From: Candidatus Adiutrix sp.
GTDB lineage: Bacteria > Desulfobacterota > Desulfarculia > Adiutricales > Adiutricaceae
Assembly (NCBI GenBank): GCA_031286085.1
Contig: JAITUX010000198.1
Span: forward strand, 1 to 7,507
Length of the DNA stretch: 7,507 nucleotides
Direction of reading: 5' to 3'
Of this stretch, positions 1 through 6,361 are shown in pieces. Numbering within the stretch: the first letter of the stretch is position 1; each line of letters begins with the position of its first letter. The notes beneath the pieces were generated by a model. That model was not told the origin of the DNA. It was given only the letters and a program-made list of their open reading frames with translations, and searched no databases. The translations under genes were made by a program, and so were the position numbers.

Positions 1-156
1 CTGGAGTTGGAATGCCGGGAAATCCTGGATGAAGCCGTGGCCCTGGCCGACCGCGAACAGGAAGAGCTTCGCGTCAAGTGCGAAGGCGCGGCCATTCGGG
101 CGCCTTCCATGAAAAAGAGAAAGCCCTTGCCTTCGCCCCTGTCCATGGCGGATTAG
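1..156 (+). CDS. C-terminal end of an unidentified protein (5' end outside window)
   Basis: An open frame runs from the first base to a TAG stop, giving 51 residues that begin LELECREILDEAVALA and end SPLSMAD. The first 30 residues are rich in Glu, Leu and Ala and look like an amphipathic helix. The tail is basic and Pro/Ser-rich (KKRKPLPSP) and probably disordered. Codon third positions are mostly G or C with frequent GAA, which suits a real gene of this genome. I do not recognise the family: there is too little sequence and no catalytic motif. The opposite strand is also partly open here, but its translation is Ser/Arg-rich in the way of a shadow frame. The gene reads toward ffs, whose RNA begins about 55 bp after the stop. 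Confidence 0.5.
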   Translation: MELECREILDEAVALADREQEELRVKCEGAAIRAPSMKKRKPLPSPLSMAD

Positions 157-210
157 GCTTTTCCATTCCCAAACCGGGCCGCCCGGATTACTCCCCAGCC
201 CCAGCCGGAT
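157..210 (+). other. Spacer before ffs with a short GC palindrome
   Basis: This 54-bp gap must hold the end of the upstream transcript and probably the ffs promoter. A palindrome CCGGG-ccg-CCCGG lies at 174-186, but no T-run follows it, so a Rho-independent terminator is not supported. I see no good -35/-10 pair at the right distance from the RNA start. The upstream gene and ffs may be co-transcribed and the RNA processed, or the promoter may be weak in consensus. Confidence 0.25.
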
Positions 211-340
211 AGGGCCGCTCGGCGGAACCCCTCGGCTTCGCGCGCCGCGATCCCACTAACCCCGTCAGATCCGGAAGGAAGCAGCGGTCCGTGACGAGCG
301 CGGGCCGCGAAACACCGGGGGGTTCCGCCGAGCCGGCCCT
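211..340 (+). ncRNA. ffs: Small bacterial signal recognition particle RNA (4.5S-type)
   Basis: This is the RNA core of the signal recognition particle. It binds Ffh and directs co-translational targeting of membrane proteins through FtsY. The hallmark apical domain is present at 264-285: GTCAGATCCGGAAGGAAGCAGC, split here as GTCAGATCC then GGAAGGAAGCAGC, with the GGAA tetraloop at 273-276 closed by TCC/GGA. The asymmetric-loop bases CAG and AAGCAG flank it, as in E. coli 4.5S RNA. A lower helix pairs CCGCG (245-249) with CGCGG (299-303). The ends form a long closing helix: 211-231 pairs with 319-340 without mismatch apart from one bulged base. That helix sets the boundaries and gives about 130 nt. 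There is no Alu domain. The 3' end overlaps by two bases the stop codon of the convergent PBP1C gene. No T-run terminator follows. Confidence 0.95.
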
Positions 341-2591
341 ACCTGACCGTGAAGACGGCCGCGCTGGCCTTGGTCACTTCGCCCGCCTTGAGACCCCGCA
401 CTTCCAGCCTGGACCGGCCGCGTTCCAGGGGCACCAGGCAATGGGACAAACCCCGCCCGGCCGCGGCCTCCCTCTTCAGTTCCCGCCCGTTCAAAAGCCA
501 GACCAGTTCGTCCGCCGTCCCGTCGTTCCGCGCCTGGGCCTTGATTTTCTGGGTCAGGGCGCCCAAGCCCGGGTCCAGGGCGTAGGCTTCCCCGTTCAAG
601 GGCCGGATGAGGCCGAAGCCCTCGGCGCGGCCCAAGACCGGCCCCGGCGGCCCGCCGGCCGCGTTCAGGGCCTCATGCCCGCAGGTTTCGGGCGGGGGGA
701 ACCTGGCCAGGAAGATCTCCATTTTGCGGTTGGGGCAGGCCGGGCCGGCCAGCAGCCCGCTGGCCGGGCAGACCTCCCGGGCCGTTAGGCCGGGCGGCGC
801 CGGAAAGGCGGCCGGCCTGATTTTTTCGGCCAAAAGGTCGCTGACCCGCCGCCAGATGGTTCCGGCGCCGGTCACGCCGGAGACCCCGTTCATGGGCCGG
901 GCGCGGAAATCGCCGGCCCAGACGCCCACGACGAACCCGGTGGTGTAGCCCAGGCACCAGTTGTCCCGAAAGCTGCGGCTGGTGCCGGTCTTGACGGCCG
1001 CCGGGTAGGGCGGGTTAAGGGTCAAGCCGTCTCCGAAGCCGGTGAGGCGGGCCAGGGGGTCGCTTAAAATATCCGTGACCAAAAAGGCGGCTTCCTGGCT
1101 GAAGACCGGCGCGGCCTGCGCGGGCCCGCCGGCCTGGCCCGGCCCGGCTTCCCCCTTGAACATGACCTCCGGCCGCCAGCGCCCGCCGTCGGCCAGGGCG
1201 GCGTAGGCCAGGGTCAAATCCTTGAGCCGCACTTCGCCGCCGCCCAGGGGCAGGGTCAGGCCGTAATGCCCGGCGGGCCGGTCAAGGCTGGTCAGGCCCA
1301 GGGCTTGGAGGCGGCTCAGGAAAGGCTCCAGGCCGAAGCGGGCGGCCAGGCGGACCGCCGGGAGATTCAGGGAACTGGCCAGGGCCAGGCGGGCCGGGAC
1401 CGGGCCGTGGACCGTGCGGCTGTAGTTGGCGGGGCTGAAGCTGCCGCCGCGGGCCGGGAAGTCGCCGGCCGCGTCGTTCAGGAGGGAGGCGGGGTGGATA
1501 AGGCCGGCGTCGAAGGCGGCGGCGTAGAGAAAAGGCTTGAGGGCCGAACCGGGCTGGCGGAGGGCCAGGACCCCGTCGTTCTGGCCTTCGTCGTCGGCCG
1601 CGAAAAAATCGGCCGAACCCACCCAGGCCAGGACCTGGCGGCCGGGGTGGGAAAGGACCAGCACCGCGGCCTGGCTTAGTCCCTGGGCCCGGAAGGCCTG
1701 GACGGTTTCGCGCACTATGGCCTCGGTTTGGACCTGGATATCCAAATCCAGCGTGGTGGCTATGACCGGCGGCGGGGCCGGGCCGAAAAAGCGCCGCGCC
1801 TGGCTGAGGAAGTGGGGGGCCAGAAAGGGGCTGGAGCGGTGGGCCAGGGCCAGGGGCTCGGCTTCGGCCCGGGCCAGTTCCGGGCCGCTCAAGCGGCCTT
1901 GCCGGGCCAGCCGCCGTAGGATGAGCCCCCGGCGGGCCAGGGCCGGCCGGGGGTCCTTGTAGGGGTTGAGGGCGCCGGGTGAAGCGGGCAGGCCGGCCAG
2001 GAAGGCGCTTTCGGCCCAGGACAGGTCGCGGACGGAGCGGCCCAGATAGACCGAGGCCGCGGCCGCGAAACCCTCGGTCAAGCGGCCGCAGGGCGCCCGG
2101 TTGAGATACTCGGCCAGGATGCTGTCCTTGGAGTGGTGGCGCTCGATGAGGAGGGCCCACCACAGTTCCTTGAGCTTGCGGCCGTAGGTGCGGGGCCCTG
2201 GGGTCAGGCCCCGGTTCAGGCGGGCCAGCTGCATGGTGATGGTGGAGCCGCCGCTTTCGATGCGTCCGGCCCGGAGATTGCGCCAGCCGGCCCGCAGGAG
2301 GGCCAGGGGGTCGAAACCGGGGTGGAGGCGGAAGCGTTTATCCTCGGCGGCCAGCACCGCGTCTATCAGGCGGGGGCTGAACTCGGCCAGGGGCCGGCCG
2401 GACCGGACGGCCGGCCGGGGGGGCAGGAATTCCTTAAGCGGCCGGCCCCGGCGGTCCGTCACCTGGACCGACCAGTTCCAGGAGCCGTTTTCCGCCAGGG
2501 GGTCGGGCCAGAGGCCCAGGGCCAGCCAGAAGAGGCCCGCGGCCGCCAGGGCGGCGCCGGCCAGGGCCGGCCGCCTGAACGCCGGCCTCAT
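339..2591 (-). CDS. pbpC: Penicillin-binding protein 1C, bifunctional glycosyltransferase/transpeptidase
   Basis: A 750-residue class A PBP that should polymerise lipid II and cross-link peptidoglycan in the periplasm. An N-terminal membrane anchor covers about residues 9-28 after a basic start (MRPAFRR). The GT51 motifs are all present: EDKRF with catalytic Glu83 and HPG at 90-92; GGSTITMQ at 114-121 (the MQ form is usual for PBP1C); RKLKE at 138-142; ILAEYLN at 158-164. The transpeptidase domain has SALK with the acylated Ser349 and Lys352, the SLN triad at 407-409 and KTGT at 534-537. A C-terminal PBP1C-type domain follows, with CPASG at 608-612 and a beta-rich tail from about 655. Length is close to E. 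coli PBP1C (about 770). The ATG overlaps the stop of the upstream cyclase gene as ATGA, and the bases before it (GAAAACGAAAA) give no Shine-Dalgarno, so translation is probably coupled. The usual neighbour of pbpC, an alpha-2-macroglobulin-like gene, is not seen on either side. Confidence 0.94.
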   Translation of the reverse strand: MRPAFRRPALAGAALAAAGLFWLALGLWPDPLAENGSWNWSVQVTDRRGRPLKEFLPPRPAVRSGRPLAEFSPRLIDAVLAAEDKRFRLHPGFDPLALLRAGWRNLRAGRIESGGSTITMQLARLNRGLTPGPRTYGRKLKELWWALLIERHHSKDSILAEYLNRAPCGRLTEGFAAAASVYLGRSVRDLSWAESAFLAGLPASPGALNPYKDPRPALARRGLILRRLARQGRLSGPELARAEAEPLALAHRSSPFLAPHFLSQARRFFGPAPPPVIATTLDLDIQVQTEAIVRETVQAFRAQGLSQAAVLVLSHPGRQVLAWVGSADFFAADDEGQNDGVLALRQPGSALKPFLYAAAFDAGLIHPASLLNDAAGDFPARGGSFSPANYSRTVHGPVPARLALASSLNLPAVRLAARFGLEPFLSRLQALGLTSLDRPAGHYGLTLPLGGGEVRLKDLTLAYAALADGGRWRPEVMFKGEAGPGQAGGPAQAAPVFSQEAAFLVTDILSDPLARLTGFGDGLTLNPPYPAAVKTGTSRSFRDNWCLGYTTGFVVGVWAGDFRARPMNGVSGVTGAGTIWRRVSDLLAEKIRPAAFPAPPGLTAREVCPASGLLAGPACPNRKMEIFLARFPPPETCGHEALNAAGGPPGPVLGRAEGFGLIRPLNGEAYALDPGLGALTQKIKAQARNDGTADELVWLLNGRELKREAAAGRGLSHCLVPLERGRSRLEVRGLKAGEVTKASAAVFTVR
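2588..2591 (-). other. ATGA stop/start overlap, cyclase to pbpC
   Basis: The TGA stop of the GGDEF gene (2590-2588) and the ATG of pbpC (2591-2589) share bases. With no Shine-Dalgarno in front of the pbpC start, re-initiation by ribosomes that finish the cyclase gene is the likely route. This ties the amount of PBP1C to translation of the cyclase. Confidence 0.8.
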
Positions 2592-3748
2592 TTTTCGTTT
2601 TCAGCGGAGCCGGCGAAGAGGAAGGCGTTCTTACCCCTTTTCTTGACCAGGTACATGGCCTCGTCGGCCGCGGCCAGGAGGGCGGATTCATCGTCGGCGT
2701 GGTCGGGGAACAGGGATATGCCTATGCTGGCGCCTATCCGATGGCTGGCGCCGTGGAAGCTGATGGGCTCGGACAGCCTTTCAATTATCTTGCCGGCCAC
2801 GAGGCCGGCGTCTTCCTGGTGGGTGAGGTTGGTGAGCACGGCCACGAACTCGTCGCCGCCCAGGCGGCCCACCAGGTCGGATTCGCGGATGCTGCCCCGG
2901 AGCCTTTCGGCCGCCGCGTAAAGCACCGCGTCGCCGACGGCGTGGCCGTAGGTGTTGTTGACTTCCTTGAAGTCGTCCAGGTCGATGAAGAGGACCGCCA
3001 TCTTGAAGCCGCCCCGCTTGGCCAAGCGCAGGGCCTGCCCAAGGCTTTCCTTGGTTTTACGGAAGTTCGGCAGGTTGGTCAGGGGGTCCAGATTGACCAG
3101 GGCCTCCACCTTGGACAGGCGGCGCCCGGCCATCAGGGTGGCCAGGTAGGCGCTGACGGTCCGCATGGTCTCCACGTCGCTCCGGCCCAGGCGGGGGCTG
3201 ATGGGCCGCTGTTCACTCTGCCGGCCCGTCACCAACAGGGCCACCAGTTCATCGCGCAGCATGAGCGGCACGGAGATCAGGAAAGGCAGCTTGAGGGCCG
3301 CGCGCAAGTCGGCCAGGCGTTCGGGCGGGTCGGCCCCGGTTATCAGGACGGGGGTGATGGGATTCAGGAATTCCGGCTCCACCTTGAGCCGCAGTTTCTC
3401 CAAGTCCCGCCTTTCGTCCTTGGCATAGCCCTGAAGCACGGAGGGCGTAAAGAGGCCGTCGGCCTCGGGCCGGAGGATGGCGGTGCGCCGCATGTTCAAG
3501 GCGTTGTTAAGGCGCCGGCTTATCGAATCCAGGAATTCCTCGTTGTCCAGCTCCTGCCCCAGGTTCACGGCCAGTTCGGCCATCAGGCCGAAGCCCCGCC
3601 GCTTCTGTTCCAGTTCCTGGCGCATGGCGATGGTCTGCAGATCGACCTTGAGCATGTGGGCGATGGAGAATTCGGCCACGCGGCGCAGGTAGAAGACCTC
3701 GCGGCGGAGTTTCCTGATTTCCGTCTGGTCAATGGTTTTGGTCGTCAT
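2588..3748 (-). CDS. GAF-like/GGDEF diguanylate cyclase
   Basis: A 386-residue cytoplasmic protein predicted to make cyclic di-GMP from two GTP. Residues about 8-52 are charged and helical with coiled-coil character, and no membrane segment is visible. Residues about 55-205 look like a GAF-type sensory domain (AELAVNLGQELDNEEFLD at its start, VPLMLRDELVALLVTGR near its end); this assignment is by pattern only. The GGDEF domain starts at LDPLTNLPNF (220-229), has the metal-binding FIDLDDFK (254-261) and NNTYGHAVGD (264-273), and carries an intact GGDEF at 297-301. RESD at 288-291 lies exactly five residues before GGDEF, so the product-inhibition I-site is kept and the enzyme should be active and feedback-controlled. 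The C-terminal end has ADEAMYLVKKRGKN, as is usual for the family. No EAL or HD-GYP domain is attached. The start is supported by AAGGCGG four bases upstream. It lies between a FIST gene (10 bp) and pbpC (overlap). Confidence 0.94.
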   Translation of the reverse strand: MTTKTIDQTEIRKLRREVFYLRRVAEFSIAHMLKVDLQTIAMRQELEQKRRGFGLMAELAVNLGQELDNEEFLDSISRRLNNALNMRRTAILRPEADGLFTPSVLQGYAKDERRDLEKLRLKVEPEFLNPITPVLITGADPPERLADLRAALKLPFLISVPLMLRDELVALLVTGRQSEQRPISPRLGRSDVETMRTVSAYLATLMAGRRLSKVEALVNLDPLTNLPNFRKTKESLGQALRLAKRGGFKMAVLFIDLDDFKEVNNTYGHAVGDAVLYAAAERLRGSIRESDLVGRLGGDEFVAVLTNLTHQEDAGLVAGKIIERLSEPISFHGASHRIGASIGISLFPDHADDESALLAAADEAMYLVKKRGKNAFLFAGSAENEK

Positions 3749-3752
3749 GGGG

Positions 3753-3759
3753 CCGCCTT
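3753..3759 (-). promoter_or_regulatory. Ribosome binding site of the GGDEF gene, touching the FIST stop codon
   Basis: On the - strand AAGGCGG, one base from AAGGAGG, sits four bases (CCCC) before the ATG. Its first A is the last base of the FIST TGA stop. The position fixes the start of the cyclase and suggests coupled translation with FIST. Confidence 0.7.
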
Positions 3760-4964
3760 CAGGGGTCCACGCTGAACAGGGTCAGGACCCCGGTCCAATC
3801 CAAGCTCTGGGGCCGGCCTTTGACCGCGGCTATTTCCACGCCCGAGTAAATGCCCAGGAGGGGAACCCGCCCGGCCAGCTCCCGCTGGATGACGACGGCG
3901 TCCTCCATGTCAACCCCGGCGTGGCCGGCGGCGCGCCCGGCGCAGTTTATGTAGGTGGCGAAGACCGGGCGGCGGCGGCCCAGGCCCTCAAAGAGGCCGG
4001 CCACCCTGGGCGGTATGTAATCCATGTCCAGGCTGCGGTACATGAGCTGGAACTCGGTGCCCGCCACCATGTCCGGCTCGAACATGACCAGCCCTCCCCG
4101 CTCGGCATCCAGCCCCAGGCAGAGGCGGTTGGCGTAGCTTTCCGCGTTGAAGGAGGCCAGCTTGTCGCCGCTGTTGACCCCCAGGGTGAGGAAAAAGGGG
4201 TAATCCTCTATCCGGATGAATTTGCCCAGCATCCGGTCCAGGAAGGACAGGGCCGGCTGGCCGTCGATTTCCAGTATGACCTGGCTGTCGGCCTTGGTGA
4301 CCGTGTAATAGCAAGTGGCCGGATGACAGCCGTGCATGATGACGCTGTCCAGGCGGATGTTCCCGGAAAAGGCCAGGGCCGTGGCGCTGTGCTGAGCCAC
4401 ACCCCGGCCGGTCCATTGCCAGGTGGGCGAGCAGTCGTAATCACTCATGCAGCCGGCCCCCACCAGGGCCGGCAGAAAGCCCAGGCCCTTTTCCAGGCCC
4501 TGGATAAGGGGGGTGGCCATGAGCAGGCGCAAGTCGCCCTGGGAACGGTTTATGGCGTCATAAAAAAGCAGGACGGGCGAAGACTCGTCAAGGTCCAGGG
4601 CGGCCAGTTTACGGCCCAGCCTGCGCCCGGCCTTATCCTCCCCTTTGTTAAGGCCGCGCTGGGTGAAGACTTCGCACTTGGCGTCCTCCAGCCAGATGGC
4701 CGCCAGGACGACTTGGGCTCCCGAATAGCCGAAGTGCTCGTTGGTGATGGCCCCGATGGCCCCGCCGCCGTAAATGGGCGTCGCCGGCCCCAGGGCCGAG
4801 GCCGCCGTGGCCCTCAAAAGGCGCGGCTCGTGGCGGACGGTGGCGAACATTAGCGCCAGATCGCAGGGGCGGTCCAGGGCCGCGCTTTTCAGGGCCTCGT
4901 CGGCGGCCTGCCGGCCGGCCTTGACGGTATCAGGGTTTTCACTGTAGCCCACGCCCACGCGCAT
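3759..4964 (-). CDS. FIST-domain sensory protein
   Basis: A 401-residue protein that matches the FIST_N plus FIST_C architecture. FIST domains are predicted to sense small ligands in bacterial signal transduction and are often fused to, or encoded beside, GGDEF, histidine kinase or chemotaxis proteins. FIST_N covers about residues 35-225, with a glycine-rich turn PIYGGGAIGAI at 63-72 and ALVGAGCMSDYD at 166-177. FIST_C covers about 235-395 and shows YINCAGR at 338-344 and the closing signature PLLGIYSGVEIAAV followed by LDWTGVLTLFSV. No signal peptide or membrane segment is visible, so it is probably cytoplasmic. The ATG start is preceded by a GGGG-containing Shine-Dalgarno inside a small hairpin. 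It leads the probable operon with the cyclase and pbpC. A natural inference is that it passes a ligand signal to the neighbouring cyclase, but neither the ligand nor any contact can be read from the sequence. Confidence 0.9.
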   Translation of the reverse strand: MRVGVGYSENPDTVKAGRQAADEALKSAALDRPCDLALMFATVRHEPRLLRATAASALGPATPIYGGGAIGAITNEHFGYSGAQVVLAAIWLEDAKCEVFTQRGLNKGEDKAGRRLGRKLAALDLDESSPVLLFYDAINRSQGDLRLLMATPLIQGLEKGLGFLPALVGAGCMSDYDCSPTWQWTGRGVAQHSATALAFSGNIRLDSVIMHGCHPATCYYTVTKADSQVILEIDGQPALSFLDRMLGKFIRIEDYPFFLTLGVNSGDKLASFNAESYANRLCLGLDAERGGLVMFEPDMVAGTEFQLMYRSLDMDYIPPRVAGLFEGLGRRRPVFATYINCAGRAAGHAGVDMEDAVVIQRELAGRVPLLGIYSGVEIAAVKGRPQSLDWTGVLTLFSVDP

Positions 4965-4979
4965 GTCACACCCCGTGAC
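4965..4979 (-). promoter_or_regulatory. Hairpin enclosing the FIST gene Shine-Dalgarno
   Basis: Directly before the FIST ATG the mRNA reads GUCAC-GGGGU-GUGAC, a perfect 5-bp stem with the GGGG of the Shine-Dalgarno in a 5-nt loop. The hairpin abuts the start codon. It could modulate translation initiation, but a 5-bp repeat can also arise by chance. Confidence 0.4.
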
Positions 4980-5007
4980 GGCTTCGCTTAACCAATAATA
5001 ACTTCCT

Positions 5008-5024
5008 TAATTTACCATAAATTA
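5008..5024. repeat. Perfect AT-rich inverted repeat, possible operator
   Basis: TAATTTA-CCA-TAAATTA has seven-base arms with no mismatch and a 3-bp centre. It covers the candidate -10 box and part of the promoter spacer of the FIST operon, where a dimeric repressor would act. Its AT content stands out from the surrounding sequence. No regulator gene is visible in the window to match it. Confidence 0.5.
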
Positions 5025-5037
5025 GGCCCAAAGTCCA
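5009..5037 (-). promoter_or_regulatory. Weak sigma70-like promoter candidate for the FIST operon
   Basis: On the - strand TGGACT (5037-5032, 4 of 6 to TTGACA) and TAAATT (5014-5009, 4 of 6 to TATAAT) are separated by 17 bp. This sits in the only AT-rich island (about 4984-5024) of a GC-rich spacer, about 45 bp before the FIST ATG. Another possible -10, TATTAT, lies nearer the gene without a good -35. Match quality is modest. Confidence 0.35.
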
Positions 5038-5041
5038 GCCT

Positions 5042-5147
5042 GGCTTCCGGCGCCGACGGCGCCTTTGATGCGAACTTCAATATTCCGGCTTCCGGGCGCC
5101 GCCTTTCCGTATGATTACAGCGGCCTTCCGGCTTCGGCCGGGAGGCC
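5042..5147. repeat. Cluster of GC-rich inverted and direct repeats in the spacer
   Basis: Three elements lie here. GGCGCC-GAC-GGCGCC (5049-5063) is a 6-bp inverted repeat. GGCTTCCGGCGCC at 5042-5054 recurs as GGCTTCCGGGCGCC at 5087-5100. A strong hairpin at 5122-5147 has an 11-bp stem with one G-T pair and a TTCG loop closed by C-G when read on the + strand. No T-run follows any of them on either strand, so they are not standard terminators. They could be REP-like elements or structured RNA beyond the end of the peptidase gene. No convincing coding sequence lies in this spacer. Confidence 0.5.
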
Positions 5148-5178
5148 TCGCGCCGCCTCACTATCCGCCGGCCGGGGT

Positions 5179-5196
5179 CCAGGGCTGAAGCCCTGG
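5179..5196 (-). terminator. Hairpin directly after the M20 peptidase stop, possible terminator without U-tract
   Basis: The - strand reads CCAGGGC-TTCA-GCCCTGG starting on the base after the TGA stop: a perfect 7-bp stem (8 bp if the loop tightens). What follows is GC-rich (ACCCCGGCC), not a U-run. It may stabilise the 3' end of the mRNA or act with Rho rather than end transcription alone. Confidence 0.4.
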
Positions 5197-6315
5197 TCAG
5201 CCCCCGGCTTCCCAGATTATTTCCGCCACCAGCCGGCCGCAGTCGATGAGCTGGGCGATGGATTGCTCTTCCCGGGGGGTGTGCACCTGGGCGTAACCCG
5301 GGGCCAGGCCCACCGCGGTGAGGCCCCGCTGGTTGAAAAAATTGCCGTCCAGGCCCCCGCCGCTGCCCGCGACCCGGGCGTTCAGGCCCAGGTTTTTCAT
5401 GGCCCGCTTGGCCAGGACTATGGCCGGGTGGTCTTCCTCAACCCGGAAGGCCAGGTATTCCAGGCTGTTCTCCATTTCGGCCCGGCCCCCGAATTCAGCG
5501 GCGGTTTCGTGGAAAACCCGCCGCACCAGATCAAGATAGGCCGTAACTTCCGCCTGGTCGGTGCTGCGGGCCTCGCCCTTGATTTCACAGAGTTCGCAGA
5601 CTATGTTGGTGGCCTGGCCGGCCTTGATGAGGCCGAAATTGCTGGTGGCCGAGGGCGACAGCCGGCCTTCGGGCAGGCGGGTGAGGGCGGCGGCGGCCAC
5701 CCTGATGGCCGAAAGGCCGGTTTCCGGGGCGATGCCGGCATGGGCGCTCCGGCCGTGGACGGTGATCACGAAGCGGTATTGGGTCGGGGCCTGGTTGACG
5801 ATGAGGCCCAAAGGGCCGCCGCAGTCCAGCACAAAGGCCGTCCGGGCCTTGAGCCGGCCGCAGTCCAGGTTCCTGGCCCCCAGGAGCCCTATTTCCTCGG
5901 CCACGGAAAAGACGACCTCAACTTCGCCGTGGGGCCGGCCCGCGGCCCGCACCCGCCTTAAGCCGTCCAGGATGGCCGCCAGGCCCGCCACGTCGTCGGC
6001 CCCCAGGATGGAAGTGCCGTCGCTGGTGATGACCCCCCGGGCCTCGTCCACCACCGGCTGGATGCGGCCGTGGTTCTCCACCCTGTCCATGTGGGCGGAA
6101 AACATTATCACGGGCCGGCCCGCCTCGCCGGGCAGGCGGGCGATGAGGTTGCCGGCCTGCCCGCCTATGCGGCCGCCCGCGTCGTCCTCTTCCACGGCCA
6201 GGCCCAGCGCGGTCAAACGGCCCTTAAGGTCGTCGGCGATGGCCCGCTCCTTAAGGGGGCTGACGTTCAACCGGGCCAGGGCCAGGAAGTCTTCAAGTAT
6301 GGGAATTACGGGCAT
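5197..6315 (-). CDS. M20 family metallopeptidase, PepT-like
   Basis: A 372-residue cytoplasmic di-zinc peptidase of the M20 family, most like the PepT-like group (tripeptide aminopeptidase relatives) rather than the decarboxylating DapE or ArgE types; the exact substrate cannot be read. All expected metal ligands are visible: His75 in SAHMD with Asp77 as its partner, bridging Asp107 in GADD, Glu141 in AEE with the catalytic base Glu140, Asp164 in VLDCGG, and His345 in QVHTPREE. The lid/dimerisation domain lies at about 175-290, with HGRSAHAGIAPETG at 187-200. GSGGGLDGN at 317-325 is also typical of the group. Length suits PepT-like proteins, slightly shorter than E. coli PepT (408). The ATG is preceded by GGAAG six bases upstream. 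No signal peptide is seen. It follows infA by 111 bp with no clear promoter between, so it may be read from the infA promoter. Its role is probably peptide turnover. Confidence 0.92.
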   Translation of the reverse strand: MPVIPILEDFLALARLNVSPLKERAIADDLKGRLTALGLAVEEDDAGGRIGGQAGNLIARLPGEAGRPVIMFSAHMDRVENHGRIQPVVDEARGVITSDGTSILGADDVAGLAAILDGLRRVRAAGRPHGEVEVVFSVAEEIGLLGARNLDCGRLKARTAFVLDCGGPLGLIVNQAPTQYRFVITVHGRSAHAGIAPETGLSAIRVAAAALTRLPEGRLSPSATSNFGLIKAGQATNIVCELCEIKGEARSTDQAEVTAYLDLVRRVFHETAAEFGGRAEMENSLEYLAFRVEEDHPAIVLAKRAMKNLGLNARVAGSGGGLDGNFFNQRGLTAVGLAPGYAQVHTPREEQSIAQLIDCGRLVAEIIWEAGG

Positions 6316-6333
6316 TAAGGCTTCCAGATTAAT

Positions 6334-6361
6334 GGTCTTCCGGGGCCGCGGGCCCCAGACC
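6334..6361. repeat. Two-part inverted repeat before the M20 peptidase gene
   Basis: GGTCT / AGACC (6334-6338 and 6357-6361) enclose GGGGCC-GCG-GGCCCC (6342-6356), with a three-base bulge (TCC) on one side. In the - strand transcript this is a stable hairpin in the infA-peptidase spacer, ending 18 bases before the peptidase ATG. No U-run follows, so it is not a standard terminator. It could be an attenuating or stabilising structure. Confidence 0.4.

Noticed and set aside
291..788. + strand frame of 165 residues starting GTG inside the SRP RNA
   Set aside because: It starts within ffs and runs antisense to the PBP1C C-terminus; composition is Pro/Gly/Arg-rich without any motif.
1282..2163. 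- strand frame of 293 residues inside pbpC
   Set aside because: It is an alternative frame of pbpC, extremely Pro/Arg/Gly-rich, with no domain; PBP1C motifs lie in the other frame.
2699..4853. Long + strand open frames (358 residues at 2699-3775 and 373 residues at 3732-4853) opposite the cyclase and FIST genes
   Set aside because: They are antisense to genes with clear family motifs, and are rich in Gly, Gln and His with no recognisable domain. High GC content leaves shadow frames open.
4965..5196. c-di-GMP riboswitch in the leader of the FIST operon
   Set aside because: Searched by eye because of the cyclase gene, but no GEMM-type conserved core could be recognised; only simple inverted repeats are present.
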